Assembly: GCA_028277445.1 (NCBI GenBank)
Contig: JANQGG010000026.1
Coordinates: 1 to 44,888 of the forward strand
Direction: 5' to 3'
Length of the DNA: 44,888 bases
Source: Chloroherpetonaceae bacterium
GTDB taxonomy: Bacteria; Bacteroidota; Chlorobiia; Chlorobiales; Chloroherpetonaceae
Positions 27,932 to 36,495 of the stretch are shown piece by piece. The stretch's first letter is position 1; each line of letters opens with the position of its first letter. Below the pieces are notes generated by a model. It was not told the DNA's origin and did no database searches. It saw only the letters and a list, made by a program, of their open reading frames with translations. The position numbers and the translations under genes are program-made.

Positions 27932-28831
27932 TCAATGCCCAATATACTCTTTGAGAACATTGCTGTATGGTGAGTGACGAAGACGGCGTATGGCCTTTTC
28001 TTTGATCTGGCGAACACGCTCGCGGGTGAGTTTGAATCGTTCACCGATTTCTTCCAGGGTTAACGGATTTTCCATACCGATCCCAAAATACGACCGGATC
28101 ACATCGGCTTCACGCGGCGAGAGCGCCGAAAGTGAACGCTCAACTTCCAGCTGCAACGATTCTTTCAACAAGCCCTGATCGGGTTTATGAGTATCGTTTT
28201 GCAACACATCCAACAAGCGGTTATCATCACCCTGAGCAAACGGGGCATCTACGGAAATATGCCGCCCGGCAATCTTCAGGGTGTCGTTAATTTCGTTGGA
28301 GTTCATATCCAACAAATTGGCCAATTCATCGGTGCTAGGATCGCGCTCGTATTCCTGTTCGAGCTGTGAAAAAGCTTTACCGATCTTATTTAATGTACCA
28401 ACACGATTCAAGGGCAAGCGCACAATACGCGACTGCTCGGCCAGCGCCTGCAAAATGGATTGGCGAATCCACCAAACCGCATACGAAATGAATTTAAAAC
28501 CACGGGTTTCATCAAATCGTTTGGCGGCTTTAATCAAGCCTAAATTCCCTTCGTTAATTAAATCGCCAAGCGATAATCCCTGATTTTGATATTGTTTGGC
28601 TACCGACACTACAAAACGCAGGTTCGCTTTAATCAACTTTTCCAGGGCACGACGAGCCTGTCTATACTCCTTGGAATCAACCGGTTTACCCTCACCTTTC
28701 TTTATGCGCCGTGTCAGTTCAATTTCTTCCTGAGCGGTTAATAATTCAAATTTACCAATCTCTTGTAGATACCGATCAAGCGATTGACTTTCACGATTGG
28801 TAATTTGTTTACTTATTTTTAATTGCCTCAT
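27932..28831 (-). CDS. rpoD: Primary sigma-70 factor, Bacteroidota/Chlorobiota short type
   Basis: This RNA polymerase sigma factor directs housekeeping transcription. At 299 residues it lacks region 1.1 and begins almost at once with region 1.2 ([12 protein letters not shown]). Region 2 includes [12 protein letters not shown] and [13 protein letters not shown]; region 3 follows (S-T-D-E-L-A-N-L-L). Region 4.2 is a helix-turn-helix with [20 protein letters not shown] that would read the -35 element. Short primary sigma factors of this form are typical of Bacteroidota and Chlorobiota. It ends at a strong terminator. A gap of 56 bases separates it from the upstream GAF-GGDEF gene on the same strand. 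Confidence 0.95.
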   Translation of the reverse strand: MRQLKISKQITNRESQSLDRYLQEIGKFELLTAQEEIELTRRIKKGEGKPVDSKEYRQARRALEKLIKANLRFVVSVAKQYQNQGLSLGDLINEGNLGLIKAAKRFDETRGFKFISYAVWWIRQSILQALAEQSRIVRLPLNRVGTLNKIGKAFSQLEQEYERDPSTDELANLLDMNSNEINDTLKIAGRHISVDAPFAQGDDNRLLDVLQNDTHKPDQGLLKESLQLEVERSLSALSPREADVIRSYFGIGMENPLTLEEIGERFKLTRERVRQIKEKAIRRLRHSPYSNVLKEYIGH

Positions 28832-28887
28832 GTAATACCTGCCTTCATTATTGAATTGTAATATCCCTTAGCGGAGTCAATTTGTTA

Positions 28888-30531
28888 CTAAAAAACTTTA
28901 ACACTATTGCCCGTTTTCAAGGCATGTTCTAACGCGGTTTTAGCGCCTTCAAACAAGTGTTCAATATCCGGATTGCTCAAGCGAAGTTCGGCCAATCCCA
29001 CACTAACCGATGCCACAATGGTTTGGAATTCTTCGCCGGTTTCAAAGGGGGAGTTTAAGATTTGCTCACGAATTTTATCGGCCCATTGCCGGGCGTTTAA
29101 CTCAGAAATGTTGATTAAACAAATCGCAAAACTGTAATTATCGAAACGTGAAATTAAATCGTAATTTCTCATATTGGCAACAATCAAACGCGCAGTCGAC
29201 TGCATAATTTTCATCATCAATTCTTTTCCATACCGGCTAAGCAGGCTCGCTTCATCATCAAAAGCCACCATCATCAGCATCAAGTTCTGTTTTTCCCGCG
29301 AAGCCCGATTAACTTCATGACGCACCCTGGAAACAAAGTGCTTTCTTGCCATAGTCCCGGTTTCTTCATCCAAAGGTCGCTCAATTTTTAACTGTTCTTT
29401 GAGCAGACGGGTATGCAACACCATCGAAAGGCTTTCGGCAAAAAAACGCACTTTCGTAAAATTATCTTTGCCAAAATTCCGTTTTTGCTCCGTTTGTAAG
29501 GTTAATGCACCTGCATACATATTCTGAAACTTCAGCAACACAATCAGCATTGAGCCTTTTGGCGGCGCTTGGTCGTCTTTAAGCTCACCCTTGAAAAAAC
29601 GCGGCAACTCGCCAATGGATTCCAAATCGTCTATGGTGCCATCCTGACCCGAGTTAAATGCCAGACCAACTGCCGAATTCTCCAAATCCACAACATTACC
29701 TTCCGCAATTGCATCGGAATCACTAACGACTTTCTTAACAACAAGTTCCGATTTTGAGTTTAAAAGCGAAATTGTTAACTGTTCAAAATCCAACACTTTT
29801 TGAAGATGCATTGAAAATGTATCGATACTTTCTTCAATGGTTGATTCTTTTTGAAGATCGTGCATCAATTGAATGGCCGGATCAACAAAACGAACGGCTT
29901 CTATATGCTTGGATTTCGATGCATAATTTTCTATTAACGCCGAGCAAATCTTGCCAAACCGGTTTAAGAGCTTTACATCATCCGGGCCAAACGCGCTTTT
30001 GGCGATGCTATCGGCAAACAAAATGCCATAAACCCGATCGCCATGAAAAACAGGAATTCCGATAAAGGAGCGAATTGCATTCGGCTCATCGTAGTAACGC
30101 AGGATTTTCGGTTCATCCTGTGAGGTAATATCGGTATAAAGCTGGGCGTTGCGCGCCACAAAAATTTGCGTTAAGGCGTCGCCACTGAAGGGTATGGCTT
30201 TTTTTGCGGTAAATGATTTCGAATCGCTAAGATGAGCTGCAAAAAAAAAGATTTTTTTGGATTGGCTCGCCCAGCTAAAGGCGGCCGTTCTGGCCTGCAA
30301 GGTGTCTTTAACCGTCGTTAAAATTTCTTTAAGAACCGCGTTGAGCTCTTGTTCAACAAGGCGTTGCTTTGAAGTTTGCTCTGAAGATGTTAACTCGGAA
30401 AAACTTTCTAATTTCAGATCCTGAAGCTTTGAGTTTTCACCGCTACTTTCGGGAGTGTATTTTCGAACGTTGATCACGCCTTCTGAAGATTCTGAAATAT
30501 GTTTAAAGATACCTTCTTTTTCCAAAACCAA
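28888..30531 (-). CDS. GAF-GAF-GGDEF-like protein with degenerate GGDEF motif
   Basis: The 547-residue protein has no membrane segment. Two GAF-type sensor domains lie at about 65-205 (with F-I-G-I-P-V-F-H-G-D-R-V-Y-G-I-L-F) and 225-375 (V-G-L-A-F-N-S-G-Q). The C-terminal ~160 residues have the GGDEF fold pattern (D-E-E-T-G-T-M-A-R-K-H-F, later A-S-V-S-V-G-L-A). At the active-site hairpin, where R-x-G-G-D-E-F is expected, the sequence reads R-F-D-N-Y-S-F (about 462-468). The residues needed for metal and GTP binding are therefore missing, and cyclase activity is unlikely. It may bind a nucleotide or act as a protein-interaction output. The gene is upstream of the primary sigma-factor gene on the same strand and may be cotranscribed with it. 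Confidence 0.82.
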   Translation of the reverse strand: MVLEKEGIFKHISESSEGVINVRKYTPESSGENSKLQDLKLESFSELTSSEQTSKQRLVEQELNAVLKEILTTVKDTLQARTAAFSWASQSKKIFFFAAHLSDSKSFTAKKAIPFSGDALTQIFVARNAQLYTDITSQDEPKILRYYDEPNAIRSFIGIPVFHGDRVYGILFADSIAKSAFGPDDVKLLNRFGKICSALIENYASKSKHIEAVRFVDPAIQLMHDLQKESTIEESIDTFSMHLQKVLDFEQLTISLLNSKSELVVKKVVSDSDAIAEGNVVDLENSAVGLAFNSGQDGTIDDLESIGELPRFFKGELKDDQAPPKGSMLIVLLKFQNMYAGALTLQTEQKRNFGKDNFTKVRFFAESLSMVLHTRLLKEQLKIERPLDEETGTMARKHFVSRVRHEVNRASREKQNLMLMMVAFDDEASLLSRYGKELMMKIMQSTARLIVANMRNYDLISRFDNYSFAICLINISELNARQWADKIREQILNSPFETGEEFQTIVASVSVGLAELRLSNPDIEHLFEGAKTALEHALKTGNSVKVF

Positions 30532-30663
30532 GACGTATATTTAGGGTTAATCAGTGTTTGAATTAGCGGTTTTTAACCAATCTTTTAATATAAGCATTTT
30601 TCAAACAATTAAAACCGTTTCCTCTAAGAGGCTTGTTACTGATCTTATTTTTTTAGGTACATT

Positions 30664-31575
30664 ATGAATCCACTTCTTGATTTCTCTCAAAAGCTTTTTG
30701 ATATACTGGAAAATTTGTGGCGTCATAAAAAAACCTCACGGTTTATTGCCAATCTTTTAATACTCACCTTCGCAGGTTCATTGATCCTCATTGAAATGGC
30801 CCGGCAGGGATGGCTTCCCGAACCCTTGAACGCACAGTTTCCGAAAAGTCATTATTATGCGGTCAATATTGCGCTTTCAATGCTTTTGGGCATTGAAATA
30901 TTGAGCCTGATTTTTGGTCTCTCTAAATCTGTGGCCGATTCTCTCGGTACTCAATTCGAAATTCTTTCACTGATTTTCCTCAGGCAGTCGTTCAAAGAAT
31001 TTATTTATTTCGATGAACCGCTTCAGTGGGAACAAGCCTCCAAACCGGTTCTGTACATTTTATCGGATGCCGGCGGCGGTCTGTTAATCTTTTTATTGCT
31101 GGGCATATATTATCGTATTCAGCACCATCGCACCATCACCGACGATCCTCAAGCCCTGAAAAATTTTATTGCCTCCAAAAAATTGGTCGGGTTAGTTTTG
31201 TTAGTACTTTTTACAACCATCGCTATTGATGACGGCATAAACTTACTTTTTGGTAAGCCGGTTTATGATTTTTTTGCCACATTTTATACCGTCTTGGTTT
31301 TTTCAGACGTTTTATTGGTGCTGATTTCACTGCGTTACAGCTCCAGTTACCAGGTGGTGTTCCGAAATTCCGCATTTGCTGTTTCGACCGTGCTTATTCG
31401 TCTTGCTCTAACTGCGCCGCCATATTATAATGTTCTGTTAGGATTAGGCTCAATGGTTTTTGCCATCGGGATTACCTATGCTTACAATTTGTTTGAAACT
31501 CGCGAGCAAACCGAAAAACAACTGAGTAAAGAAATTGAGGATGTCAGCTTGGAACGCCACGATAAAGCCAAATGA
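30664..31575 (+). CDS. Integral membrane protein of unknown function
   Basis: The 303-residue protein has six or seven hydrophobic segments (about 25-46, 62-85, 120-145, 172-196, 205-226 and 240-278, the last perhaps two) and a charged cytoplasmic-type tail (T-E-K-Q-L-S-K-E-I-E-D). No transporter or enzyme motif was recognised. It diverges from the GAF-GGDEF-like gene over a 132-base promoter region and is followed at 62 bases by the LigT-like gene. The start at 30664 is the first ATG before a good membrane protein N-terminus. Confidence 0.75.
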   Translation: MNPLLDFSQKLFDILENLWRHKKTSRFIANLLILTFAGSLILIEMARQGWLPEPLNAQFPKSHYYAVNIALSMLLGIEILSLIFGLSKSVADSLGTQFEILSLIFLRQSFKEFIYFDEPLQWEQASKPVLYILSDAGGGLLIFLLLGIYYRIQHHRTITDDPQALKNFIASKKLVGLVLLVLFTTIAIDDGINLLFGKPVYDFFATFYTVLVFSDVLLVLISLRYSSSYQVVFRNSAFAVSTVLIRLALTAPPYYNVLLGLGSMVFAIGITYAYNLFETREQTEKQLSKEIEDVSLERHDKAK

Positions 31576-31637
31576 TCCTTGGATTGAAATATTGTATACG
31601 AAACTTCACTTATTGCTAATATTCCAAGTCAACGGCT

Positions 31638-32189
31638 ATGGCTGATTTAAATTTTTATTTCATCGCGCTTGTCCCCGAAAGCGGGTTGCTAGAGGAGGTG
31701 AAACGTTTAAAAGAGATGTTCCGAGAGCGGTTTCATGCCAAACATGCCTTGAAATCACCGGCGCATATTACCCTTCGGATGCCGTTCAGATGGCCTTCGG
31801 CAAAAGAACATGAGTTGATTTTGGCATTGGATGAATGCGCTTATGTTCAGCGCCCATTTGCAGTAACACTGTCGGGGTTCGGCTCTTTTCCTCCAAAGGT
31901 GATTTTTATTAAAGTGAAATCACCTGAACTTATCATTGAGCTTCATGATCATTTAAAGTTATATTTAATTGAGCGGTTGGGGTTTAAGACCGAAGAAATT
32001 CCGAAACCTTTCCGACCACACATGACCCTTGCCACACGCGATCTTAGCAAACCGAATTTTCGAAAAGCCTGGAATGAAATGAAAAACCAAGCATTTGAGT
32101 CGGAATTTTATGCCAGCCGTCTCGTCCTATTGAAACACAACGGAAAGTTTTGGGAGATTTTTCATGAAAGCTTGTTTGAGAATATCTAA
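31638..32189 (+). CDS. 2'-5' RNA ligase family protein (2H phosphoesterase, LigT/ThpR-like)
   Basis: The 183-residue protein carries the two H-x-T/S motifs that define 2H phosphoesterases: H43-I-T-L in S-P-A-H-I-T-L-R-M-P-F, and H-M-T-L at about 128 in F-R-P-H-M-T-L-A-T-R. Each half of the protein contributes one motif to a symmetrical active site. Family members act on 2',3'-cyclic or 2'-5' phosphodiester bonds in RNA; the cellular substrate is usually unknown. It follows the membrane protein gene on the same strand and is convergent with the lipoprotein gene, with 32 bases between stops. Confidence 0.88.
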   Translation: MADLNFYFIALVPESGLLEEVKRLKEMFRERFHAKHALKSPAHITLRMPFRWPSAKEHELILALDECAYVQRPFAVTLSGFGSFPPKVIFIKVKSPELIIELHDHLKLYLIERLGFKTEEIPKPFRPHMTLATRDLSKPNFRKAWNEMKNQAFESEFYASRLVLLKHNGKFWEIFHESLFENI

Positions 32190-32221
32190 TAATCCGATGA
32201 CCGTCCTTTCATAACGCCGTA

Positions 32222-33154
32222 TTAATCTTCATCGCCGCCTTCCAAACCTAACGCTTGAATTTTATCTTCTATTCGATCGATATAAAGCCGTGTGTCTTTG
32301 TAATCGGCGTTGATGATGGATTCAAAATGAATTTTAGCATCCAAAAAACGTTTTTTTCGATACGCTTGTACCCCTTTTACATAAAGCACTTCGGCTTCAC
32401 GTTTGGTTTGAACCTGGATCACCGGTTCTTTTTCCTCAAGCTCTTTGATTGCGGCTTCTTTTTTCTTTGCCGCTCGTTTCAACGCCAACTGACGCTGTTT
32501 TTCCAGAGCCTTGCGCCGTTTGGCGCGCGCAATTTGACGACGTTTTTTCAGGATTTGCTTTTTTTTCAGATAGCGCGCCTCGGCAATTCCGTCGATGGCT
32601 TCATTATTGCTGGGATCATAATTTAAAATCCGCCGATAAACACGAATGGCCGAATTATAGCGCTTTTGCCTGAGGTACTTTTTGCCAATTCGCAAGTTGG
32701 TTTCGTACCGTTTTTCAATGTTCTGTTTGTTTTCTCTAAAAAAGCGCAAGGCATTCGGATCGTTAGGAAACATCTTCTGAAGACGTTTATAATAGCCTGC
32801 CGTTGTGAAAATAAAATTTTTAGCTTTGGCGTTCTTAATCAACTCATCATAGTACGTGTAATATGCGGTGTAAAAACTATCAATTTCAGCCAGCCATTCT
32901 TTGGCCTTAACACTCTTGTATCTCTGTTCAATAAAATGCAACCGGGTTTTTGCATATCGCAACAACGAGTCGCTGGCCAGCTTTTTACCCAAGCTGATTT
33001 TGGGCTTTAAATGATCCAGGGTAATCTCAACTTTATCTTCGTTTGTGAAGAAATTACCCCACGCTGTTGTGGATTGGGTTGAACTGCACCCCCAAACGAG
33101 CGTTAGGCTAAGCATTATAGCGCCTAAAGCAATGGTTTTATTGATATAAAACAC
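32222..33154 (-). CDS. TPR-like lipoprotein with a basic/coiled central segment
   Basis: A signal peptide ends in a lipobox L-V-W-G-C with the lipidated Cys at 23, so the mature protein is membrane-anchored, probably in the periplasm. TPR-like helical pairs lie at about 150-190 (Y-L-R-Q-K-R-Y-N-S-A-I-R-V-Y-R-R-I-L-N) and near 255-290 (A-Y-R-K-K-R-F-L-D-A-K). Between them is a very basic, coiled-coil-like stretch (about 195-245, rich in K, R, A and Q). The gene overlaps the 3' end of the nucleotidyl cyclase gene by 17 bases, so the two are translationally coupled and probably work together. The function is unknown. Confidence 0.8.
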   Translation of the reverse strand: MFYINKTIALGAIMLSLTLVWGCSSTQSTTAWGNFFTNEDKVEITLDHLKPKISLGKKLASDSLLRYAKTRLHFIEQRYKSVKAKEWLAEIDSFYTAYYTYYDELIKNAKAKNFIFTTAGYYKRLQKMFPNDPNALRFFRENKQNIEKRYETNLRIGKKYLRQKRYNSAIRVYRRILNYDPSNNEAIDGIAEARYLKKKQILKKRRQIARAKRRKALEKQRQLALKRAAKKKEAAIKELEEKEPVIQVQTKREAEVLYVKGVQAYRKKRFLDAKIHFESIINADYKDTRLYIDRIEDKIQALGLEGGDED

Positions 33155-34490
33155 GATAAAGTGGTATGGATTTTTGTTTGTTTTTCATTGAAATGGTGAA
33201 GCTATCACTAAACTTGCTTGTCTTATCGGCCAAATTATTTTTTATGGTTTCTGAAATTAAAATTTCTTCGGCATTTGCGGCCGAACACATCCGAGCTGCC
33301 GTATTAACGGCATCGCCGATCGCTGTGTAATCAAGTCGATTTTGCGCGCCAATGTTGCCGGCAACAACCTTTCCGGTATGAATGCCGATCCCTAGCCTTA
33401 GTGATTTAAACTCCTGATTTTTTTCTATATATTCGTTGATTTTTTTCTGAATTTCAATAGCTGATTTCAACGCGCGGTCTTCTTTAAAAGTACCCCTGAA
33501 AATGGCCATAATTTCATCGCCGACAAACTTATCGATATCACCGCGATTCGCCGTTATAATTTCCACCTGAAGATTTAAAAGCTGGTTCAAGAGCCTGACC
33601 ACATATTCGGGTTCATGGTGCTCGGCAAATGTTGTAAATCCTCGAACATCTGAAAAAAACAGGCACAACTCTTCATTTTTGCCTTTCAAAAATGATGTTT
33701 CATCCACTGAGGATTTGATATGGGCAATGGTGGAATCCGAAACATATCTCGACATTTGAATGCGCTCTTTCACCGAAATAATCATCTGGTTGTAGGCCTT
33801 GGTTAAATCGGCAATTTCATCATTACCTTTTACCTGAAGCTCTTCAAACTTTTCTTCAGCCAGTCCCTGAATACCCTGATGGAGATTTTGTATTCGCCTG
33901 TTGAGCAGCTTGGTTATTAACGAAATCACAACCAAGGCAACACTTAAGGCTGCGGCGCCGAAAATTAGCGTGGTCTTTTGTTTGTCGGCGATCTTTTTGT
34001 GGATATGATCCAGCGAATACCCAAGTTGCACATAGCCTAAAAAGATAGATTTTCCCGGAATTTCATAACGGATCGGACTTGTAAGCAACACCAAATTACC
34101 TGTTTCCAACCGTTTGCCAACACTGTTTTCCATTGTTGACCACATGGTTTCTTCAATCACCTGCTCTATGTACTCATTGCCGTATTTATCCAGGTAGTAG
34201 TAATACATTTTATCTTTTGTCACGAAAAATATTCGCTCCAAGCCCCGGATATTTTGTCCAAAAATCCCTTGTATGATGCTTTGAACGGCCAACTTATCAC
34301 TTTCACCCACCGATAATGCTTCCGTACCAACCGTTTGAACGGTCTTAAAAATGGCTTGAAATTGTTGGTTGGCTTGTTCAATCAACTCAGTTTTTTCATC
34401 TTGAAACAAATTGAACATCACATACCACAATAAGGTGCCAAAAAGCATCGAGAACGAAATAACATATTTAGCCAGCAGATTTACTCTCAC
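33138..34490 (-). CDS. Membrane-bound class III adenylate/guanylate cyclase with HAMP domain
   Basis: The 450-residue protein has a membrane segment near 8-28, an extracytoplasmic sensor region (about 30-170), and a second membrane segment (about 172-192). A HAMP linker follows (about 193-245), then a class III cyclase domain (about 265-445). The two metal-binding Asp residues are in F-F-S-D-V-R-G-F-T-T-F (about 280) and D-K-F-V-G-D-E-I-M-A-I-F (about 324). The D-Y-T-A-I-G-D-A-V-N-T-A-A-R segment holds the transition-state Asn/Arg region. Substrate choice (ATP or GTP) is not settled by inspection. It probably makes cAMP in response to an envelope signal. The downstream lipoprotein gene overlaps it by 17 bases. 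Confidence 0.9.
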   Translation of the reverse strand: MRVNLLAKYVISFSMLFGTLLWYVMFNLFQDEKTELIEQANQQFQAIFKTVQTVGTEALSVGESDKLAVQSIIQGIFGQNIRGLERIFFVTKDKMYYYYLDKYGNEYIEQVIEETMWSTMENSVGKRLETGNLVLLTSPIRYEIPGKSIFLGYVQLGYSLDHIHKKIADKQKTTLIFGAAALSVALVVISLITKLLNRRIQNLHQGIQGLAEEKFEELQVKGNDEIADLTKAYNQMIISVKERIQMSRYVSDSTIAHIKSSVDETSFLKGKNEELCLFFSDVRGFTTFAEHHEPEYVVRLLNQLLNLQVEIITANRGDIDKFVGDEIMAIFRGTFKEDRALKSAIEIQKKINEYIEKNQEFKSLRLGIGIHTGKVVAGNIGAQNRLDYTAIGDAVNTAARMCSAANAEEILISETIKNNLADKTSKFSDSFTISMKNKQKSIPLYRVLYQ

Positions 34491-34925
34491 ACCAAACCGA
34501 TTAAAACGATGTTGATTTAAATGTTACCTGTTAGTACTTACCTGTAGTCCATATTCTACCACAGTGTTAGCGACTTGTTCAATCATGCCTATTTGTTACA
34601 AAAACATGATCCTGAGGGCACGTTTTACGAAAGGAGCTATAGCCACCCATAAACTTAAGGAAAATGGCAAAGTTATGGAAGCGGCTGTGTGAAGGTTAGT
34701 ATAAAAAAAGGTGGATTTATAACTTTTTTAAAAAAGAAAGTTGAAAGAATAAAAAAGGTGTGTAAATTGCATCTAAATTTGCAGAGTCAGTCCTTTCCAT
34801 AAGCTTTTGGTTCGTCGAATGATAATGCACGTTTTGCTCATTTGAATATATCACTTAAAGACGGTATGCGTTGGCCTCCTTTTTGTGTTTTCTCAGACAA
34901 CGCGGCAAATAAACAAATAACTTGT
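34491..34925. other. Divergent regulatory region and long leader of the RRM-protein gene
   Basis: This region of 435 bases has no recognisable gene. It holds the promoters for the cyclase gene (minus) and the RRM gene (plus). A weak sigma-70-like pair, TTGAAA at 34741-34746 and TAAATT at 34763-34768 with a 16-base spacer, could start the RRM transcript and would leave a leader of about 150 bases. The open frame from 34842 only reflects the absence of stops in that leader. Confidence 0.3.
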
Positions 34926-35213
34926 ATGAAAATCTACGTAGGTAATCTGTCTTACGGACTGACAGATGATGAGTTAAATGATATTTTTTCTGAATATGGC
35001 CAAGTTGCTAGCGCGAACATCATTTTTGACAAATTTTCCGGAAAATCAAAAGGTTTTGGTTTTGTTGAAATGCCTGATGATGCCGAAGCCGAGCGCGCCA
35101 TTGAATCTTTAGATCAAAAAGAAGTTGAAGGTCGGTCTATAAAAGTTAGTCAAGCCCGTCCCCCGCAGCAAAATTCATTTAATAAACAACGAAATATGAA
35201 GCCTCGATATTGA
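34926..35213 (+). CDS. Single-RRM RNA-binding protein
   Basis: The 95-residue protein is one RNA-recognition motif. RNP2 is K-I-Y-V-G-N-L at 2-8 and RNP1 is K-G-F-G-F-V-E-M at 42-49, followed by a short basic, glutamine- and asparagine-rich tail. I place the start at the ATG at 34926 because the fold begins there with M-K-I-Y-V-G-N-L. The frame runs back to 34842, but those 28 residues are unlike the family. Such proteins in cyanobacteria, Bacteroidota and Chlorobiota bind RNA and are often induced by cold. The long untranslated leader and dedicated terminator fit a separately regulated gene. Confidence 0.9.
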   Translation: MKIYVGNLSYGLTDDELNDIFSEYGQVASANIIFDKFSGKSKGFGFVEMPDDAEAERAIESLDQKEVEGRSIKVSQARPPQQNSFNKQRNMKPRY

Positions 35214-35219
35214 TCGCTT

Positions 35220-35249
35220 AAAGGGTCGCCCAAGAGCGGCCCTTTTTTT
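35220..35249 (+). terminator. Rho-independent terminator of the RRM-protein gene
   Basis: AAAGGGTCGC at 35220-35229 pairs with GCGGCCCTTT at 35236-35245 (ten pairs including one T-G), with a six-base loop and a seven-base T run ending at 35249. Confidence 0.85.
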
Positions 35250-35362
35250 GATGCAATTAAAACGTCGGCAAGTTTTACCGGATTAAAAAGTTTTTTTTTA
35301 TCTGGCTAATACGTGTTTTTATTTAAACGGTTTTCTGAAGAACGTCACACTAACCAAAAGAA

Positions 35363-36100
35363 CTAACTGGCTTTTTTCAAGCGAACAAAAATTAATTTGT
35401 GGCGACTTTTTGGGCTATCGCGTTGCTCAATTTCAAACCGGCCAACGGATTTAATGAGCGGGGTTAATTTTTGAAACCCGTAATTGCGCGGATCAAAATT
35501 GGGCTGTTTCTTCTGCAATAAACTCCCAACATCGCCTAAAAATGCCCACCCTTCATCATCCGAGAGGGCATCAATCGTCGATGCGATGAGTTTGATTTCC
35601 TTTGGGGTGATTTTATCTACTGATTCCCGGGCTTTTGCTTTTTTCGGTTCAGCGTCGCTCTCCGCCGACTGGTTGGCTAAAATTTCCACATAAATAAATT
35701 TATCACACGCCACAATAAAAGGATCAGGGGTCTTTTTTTCACCAATACCGATCACCTGCATGCCAGCTTCCCGCAACCGGGTGGCAAGCCTTGTAAAATC
35801 ACTGTCGCTGGAAACGATGCAAAACCCGCTCACTTTCTCGGAATAAAGGATATCCATGGCGTCTATGATCATGGCGGAATCCGTGGCATTTTTGCCGGTG
35901 GTGTAGCTGTATTGCTGAACCGGGGTTATGGCATGCTCCAGAAGCATCTTTTTCCACTTGCTAAGCCGTGGTTTTGTCCAATCCCCATAAATGCGCTTAA
36001 TGGTGGGATCGCCATATTTGGCAATCTCTTCCATCATTTCTTTTACATGGGCCGAAGGAATGTTATCCCCGTCTATCAAAACAGCCAGTTTAATGCTCAT
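35363..36100 (-). CDS. NYN-domain nuclease-like protein with C-terminal LOTUS (OST-HTH) domain
   Basis: The N-terminal ~145 residues form a NYN/PIN-type domain (LabA/DUF88 group): L-I-D-G-D-N-I with its acidic pair, T-D-S-A-M-I-I-D-A-M-D, and S-S-D-S-D-F-T-R-L-A, which together supply the metal-binding Asp residues. The C-terminal ~80 residues (from about 165) match an OST-HTH/LOTUS winged helix, an RNA-binding fold that prefers structured or G-rich RNA. A role in RNA processing or decay is likely. The frame opens with a GTG at 36106, two codons before the ATG at 36100; I use the ATG. The gene is convergent with the RRM-protein gene. Confidence 0.85.
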   Translation of the reverse strand: MSIKLAVLIDGDNIPSAHVKEMMEEIAKYGDPTIKRIYGDWTKPRLSKWKKMLLEHAITPVQQYSYTTGKNATDSAMIIDAMDILYSEKVSGFCIVSSDSDFTRLATRLREAGMQVIGIGEKKTPDPFIVACDKFIYVEILANQSAESDAEPKKAKARESVDKITPKEIKLIASTIDALSDDEGWAFLGDVGSLLQKKQPNFDPRNYGFQKLTPLIKSVGRFEIEQRDSPKSRHKLIFVRLKKAS

Positions 36101-36258
36101 AACCACGCCTGTTAATGTTTAAAAATGTTTTTCAATATAAGTTGATTTAAGACGAATGATTGAAAAATTGTTGTTATTAACTCACACTGATCCATTCGAT
36201 GTGAGTATGATCATTTTGTTGGATTGTTATAAATAATGATTAAAAAGCCTCCATCCTG

Positions 36259-36292
36259 GTCATACTCCGATTTAGTCGGGGTATCCAGAAAC
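36259..36292 (+). repeat. Hairpin end repeat, left end of the deleted unit
   Basis: The 34-base element is GTCAT, stem ACTCCGA, loop TTTAG, stem TCGGGGT, ATCCAGAAAC. The stem has one T-G pair. It is the same element as at 36462-36495 and, in inverted orientation, 36780-36813. Confidence 0.75.
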
Positions 36293-36374
36293 CAACTTTT
36301 CATAAACATCCTCCCAAATAGGGTTATCTTTTTCAATCAAATTGAGTTTCCACTTTCGGGGACATTTTTTTAAT
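36272..36374 (-). pseudogene. C-terminal remnant of a GIY-YIG nuclease gene
   Basis: On the minus strand this segment encodes I-K-K-C-P-R-K-W-K-L-N-L-I-E-K, then D-N-P-I-W-E-D-V-Y, then L-V-S-G-Y-P-D and a TAA stop. It aligns without gaps to the end of the intact GIY-YIG protein nearby (K-K-Y-P-R-K-W-K-L-N-L-I-E-K ... L-V-S-G-C-P-D). The GIY and YIG motifs and everything upstream are missing, because the coding part joins directly to the right-hand hairpin. It was not detected as an open frame of useful length and is not functional. Confidence 0.8.
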
Positions 36375-36380
36375 CGTTAT

Positions 36381-36408
36381 GGATCACCCGGATAAACCGG
36401 GTGATGAC
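36381..36408 (-). repeat. Hairpin end repeat, right end of the deleted unit
   Basis: Read on the minus strand this is GTCAT, stem CACCCGG, loop TTTAT, stem CCGGGTG, ATCC, followed by ATAAC instead of AGAAAC. The altered flank marks the internal deletion junction. Confidence 0.75.
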
Positions 36409-36461
36409 ATGTTTATGAGAGATTTCTTTAGTTATAAAAATTTTTAAATAACCCGATCCGT

Positions 36462-36495
36462 GTCATGCCCCGATTCAGTCGGGGCATCCAGAAAC
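36462..36495 (+). repeat. Hairpin end repeat, left end of the intact unit
   Basis: GTCAT, stem GCCCCGA, loop TTCAG, stem TCGGGGC, ATCCAGAAAC. The stop codon of the GIY-YIG gene (TGA, complement of 36475-36477) is in the loop. Confidence 0.8.

Larger units (their letters stand above)
36259..36408. mobile_element. Internally deleted GIY-YIG hairpin unit (non-autonomous copy)
   Basis: This 150-base unit has the same two ends as the 352-base intact unit just downstream but lacks about 200 internal bases. The left end (36259-36292) is GTCAT, a seven-base stem ACTCCGA, loop TTTAG, TCGGGGT, then ATCCAGAAAC. The right end (about 36381-36408) is the inverted equivalent with stem CACCCGG/CCGGGTG. Between them remain only the last ~33 codons of the nuclease gene. 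Similarity to the intact unit continues past the right hairpin for about 30 bases (ATGTTTATGAGAGAT...), which fits a tandem duplication followed by deletion. Confidence 0.65.

Noticed and set aside
28832-28887. TTGACT with downstream TACAAT as an rpoD promoter
   Set aside because: The spacing is about 14 bases, too short for a normal sigma-70 promoter, so it was not listed.
34842-34925. N-terminal extension of the RRM protein
   Set aside because: The 28 extra residues are unlike RRM proteins, and the fold starts at the Met at 34926.
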